From positions 1-22,385 of the forward strand of contig CAZTKP010000028.1 of assembly GCA_964614215.1 (NCBI GenBank): a stretch of DNA of 22,385 bases, given 5' to 3'. The stretch is from CAZTKP01 sp964614215. GTDB taxonomy: Bacteria > UBP6 > UBA1177. Position numbers and translations under genes: made by a program. This document shows, piece after piece, positions 21,284 through 22,385 of the stretch (positions are counted from its first letter, which is position 1; each line of letters starts with the position of its first letter). Below the pieces are notes generated by a model. That model ran no database searches and was not told where the DNA came from. It saw only the letters and a program-made list of their open reading frames with translations.

Positions 21284-22375
21284 TTATTGCATTTCGGACA
21301 CTGGGATTTTTATCAGGAAATTTTTATGGTTTTCCAGTTTCCCGGCAGCATAAACATTCCCGCTGCTGTCAAATTCAATATCATGGGTTACAGTGTCTTC
21401 AACAACTTCAGATTGCCATATTAATTCACCGTCCGCATTAAATTTAAGAATGAAACCAACGCTATCTCCGCTTCCTGCATAGATATTTCCCTCGTTATCC
21501 ATAGTTAACGCTAGTATTCCCGGACCATCAACACTCCAGAGTTCATCTCCTTTTGCAGATATCTTTTTCAAAATAAAATTTCCACCTCCACCGGCATATA
21601 GGACATTTTCCGCTTCATCATACACCAATGCTCTCACATGATTTTGATTTTCTCCACTCCATTGTCTTTCCCAGACATGAGTCCCGTCTGATGAGATTTT
21701 AACAAGAAAAGCATCTCCTTCTCCATCCACCTCTTCAAAAAGATCTCGCCAGGCATAACCTCCGGCATAGATATTTCCTTCAGGGTCGATCACTATAGCA
21801 TTGATGGTTCCCCGGTCCTCTTCTTCCGATATATTATGGCTCCAAAGCTCCTTTCCTTCAGGCGAGTATTTGTATATGCCGCCATCAGTTGTTCCCAGTA
21901 AAATGTTTCCATCATTGTCAAACAGAGCAGCATTGGTGGCATAATGTTCTTCCGGAAGCGCAACCCTCCAAAGCTCTTTGATATCTTTGTCAAATTTAAT
22001 TAACAGTGACCTTTCTTCAGTATCTCCGTAACCTGTGAGATAGATATTGTCATCGCTATCAGTCAGAATTGACCTAAAGCCAGTAGTCATTTCCTCATTG
22101 ATCCAGGTTTTGCTTATTAACTGCTCTCCATCTGTTGTAAATACAACTAAATTGGACGAATTTGACCAGCTCCCAGTATTGTATATTCTATTTGAGCTCA
22201 CACTTAAACGGGGATATCCATATCCTCCGCCCCACGCTCTTTCCCAATCTGAACTGTCGTCATTTATATTTCCCGAAGTATTTTCATTCTGGTCATCTTC
22301 TGTTCCATCCACTGCATCTTCGATCTGACATGAGAAAAGTGTCACTATCACAATTAAGGCCATTATTAACTTCAT
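21284..22375 (-). CDS. Lipoprotein with SBBP-type beta-propeller repeats
   Basis: A 363-residue protein. Lipoprotein signal MKLIMALIVIVTLFS then Cys16, with Gln at +2, followed by an acidic Asn/Asp/Glu linker to about residue 45. The rest is about six copies of an SBBP-type blade of the form 'D..GNIYaGG......flvKi..dGe.lW': for example SDDNIYLTGYGDTEERSLLI, PEGNIYAGGYAW, DNEGNIYAGSGDSVGFILKF and SSGNVYAAGKLENHKNFLIK. Such proteins form surface propellers in many uncultured bacteria, usually of unknown binding function. GGAGA at the window's right edge, 6 bases before the ATG, supports the start. The promoter lies outside the window. A 126-base spacer separates it from the next gene, and no U-tract terminator was seen. 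Confidence 0.85.
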   Translation of the reverse strand: MKLIMALIVIVTLFSCQIEDAVDGTEDDQNENTSGNINDDSSDWERAWGGGYGYPRLSVSSNRIYNTGSWSNSSNLVVFTTDGEQLISKTWINEEMTTGFRSILTDSDDNIYLTGYGDTEERSLLIKFDKDIKELWRVALPEEHYATNAALFDNDGNILLGTTDGGIYKYSPEGKELWSHNISEEEDRGTINAIVIDPEGNIYAGGYAWRDLFEEVDGEGDAFLVKISSDGTHVWERQWSGENQNHVRALVYDEAENVLYAGGGGNFILKKISAKGDELWSVDGPGILALTMDNEGNIYAGSGDSVGFILKFNADGELIWQSEVVEDTVTHDIEFDSSGNVYAAGKLENHKNFLIKIPVSEMQ

Positions 22376-22385
22376 GATTTTCTCC

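Noticed and set aside
21284..22375. Horizontal transfer of the SBBP lipoprotein gene based on a more AT-rich look
   Set aside because: Spot counts of individual lines gave about 35 to 47 percent G+C, overlapping the neighbouring genes, so there is no real compositional break.
1..22385. tRNA, rRNA, CRISPR array, insertion sequence or replication origin
   Set aside because: I looked on both strands and saw no cloverleaf, no spaced direct repeats, no transposase and no DnaA-box cluster near gyrB.

Overview
The window looks like chromosomal DNA of an uncultured diderm (Gram-negative-type) bacterium, with G+C in the low-to-mid 40s by eye. The diderm reading rests on a LolA lipoprotein chaperone, five proteins with lipoboxes, a CpoB/YbgF-like envelope protein, and an 816-residue GyrB of the long Gram-negative type. 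Aspartate-rich lipoproteins with thrombospondin type-3-like repeats recall Myxococcota or neighbouring candidate phyla, but that placement is only an impression. All sixteen genes read on the minus strand. There is no tRNA, rRNA, CRISPR array or recognisable mobile element, and no gene-free stretch longer than about 190 bases.

Layout in transcription order (high to low coordinates). (1) 22375-21284: a propeller-repeat lipoprotein. (2) 21157-11796: a seven-gene run with gaps of 15 bases or less or short overlaps, probably one operon. It encodes a CpoB-like coiled-coil/TPR lipoprotein, a beta-propeller-like lipoprotein, a large acidic-linker lipoprotein, LolA, a SWIM-SNF2 ATPase, a small RHH protein with a SHOCT-like tail, and an exported protein of unknown function. 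(3) 11606-6628: gyrB-gyrA behind a good sigma-70-like promoter. (4) 6493-3736: khpA, a membrane-anchored protein that reads as a degenerate ApbE-like domain, and rarA, joined by 1-base and 4-base overlaps. rarA is interrupted by a 100-N assembly gap that hides its middle. (5) 3643-2906: a TSP3-repeat lipoprotein with its own promoter. (6) 2741-1: an exported lytic transglycosylase overlapped by a TTG-started exported protein that runs off the window and may be SpoIID/LytB-like.

Functionally the window mixes DNA topology and repair genes (gyrase, RarA, SNF2) with an envelope programme: lipoproteins, their carrier LolA, and peptidoglycan remodelling. No classic defence or mobile system is visible. 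The most interesting points are the hidden ApbE-like pseudoenzyme candidate, the RHH-SHOCT fusion translationally linked to the SNF2 protein, a canonical four-run G-quadruplex motif that competes with a hairpin ahead of the transglycosylase gene, the GyrA quinolone-region residues, and lolA co-operonic with lipoproteins that carry different sorting residues.
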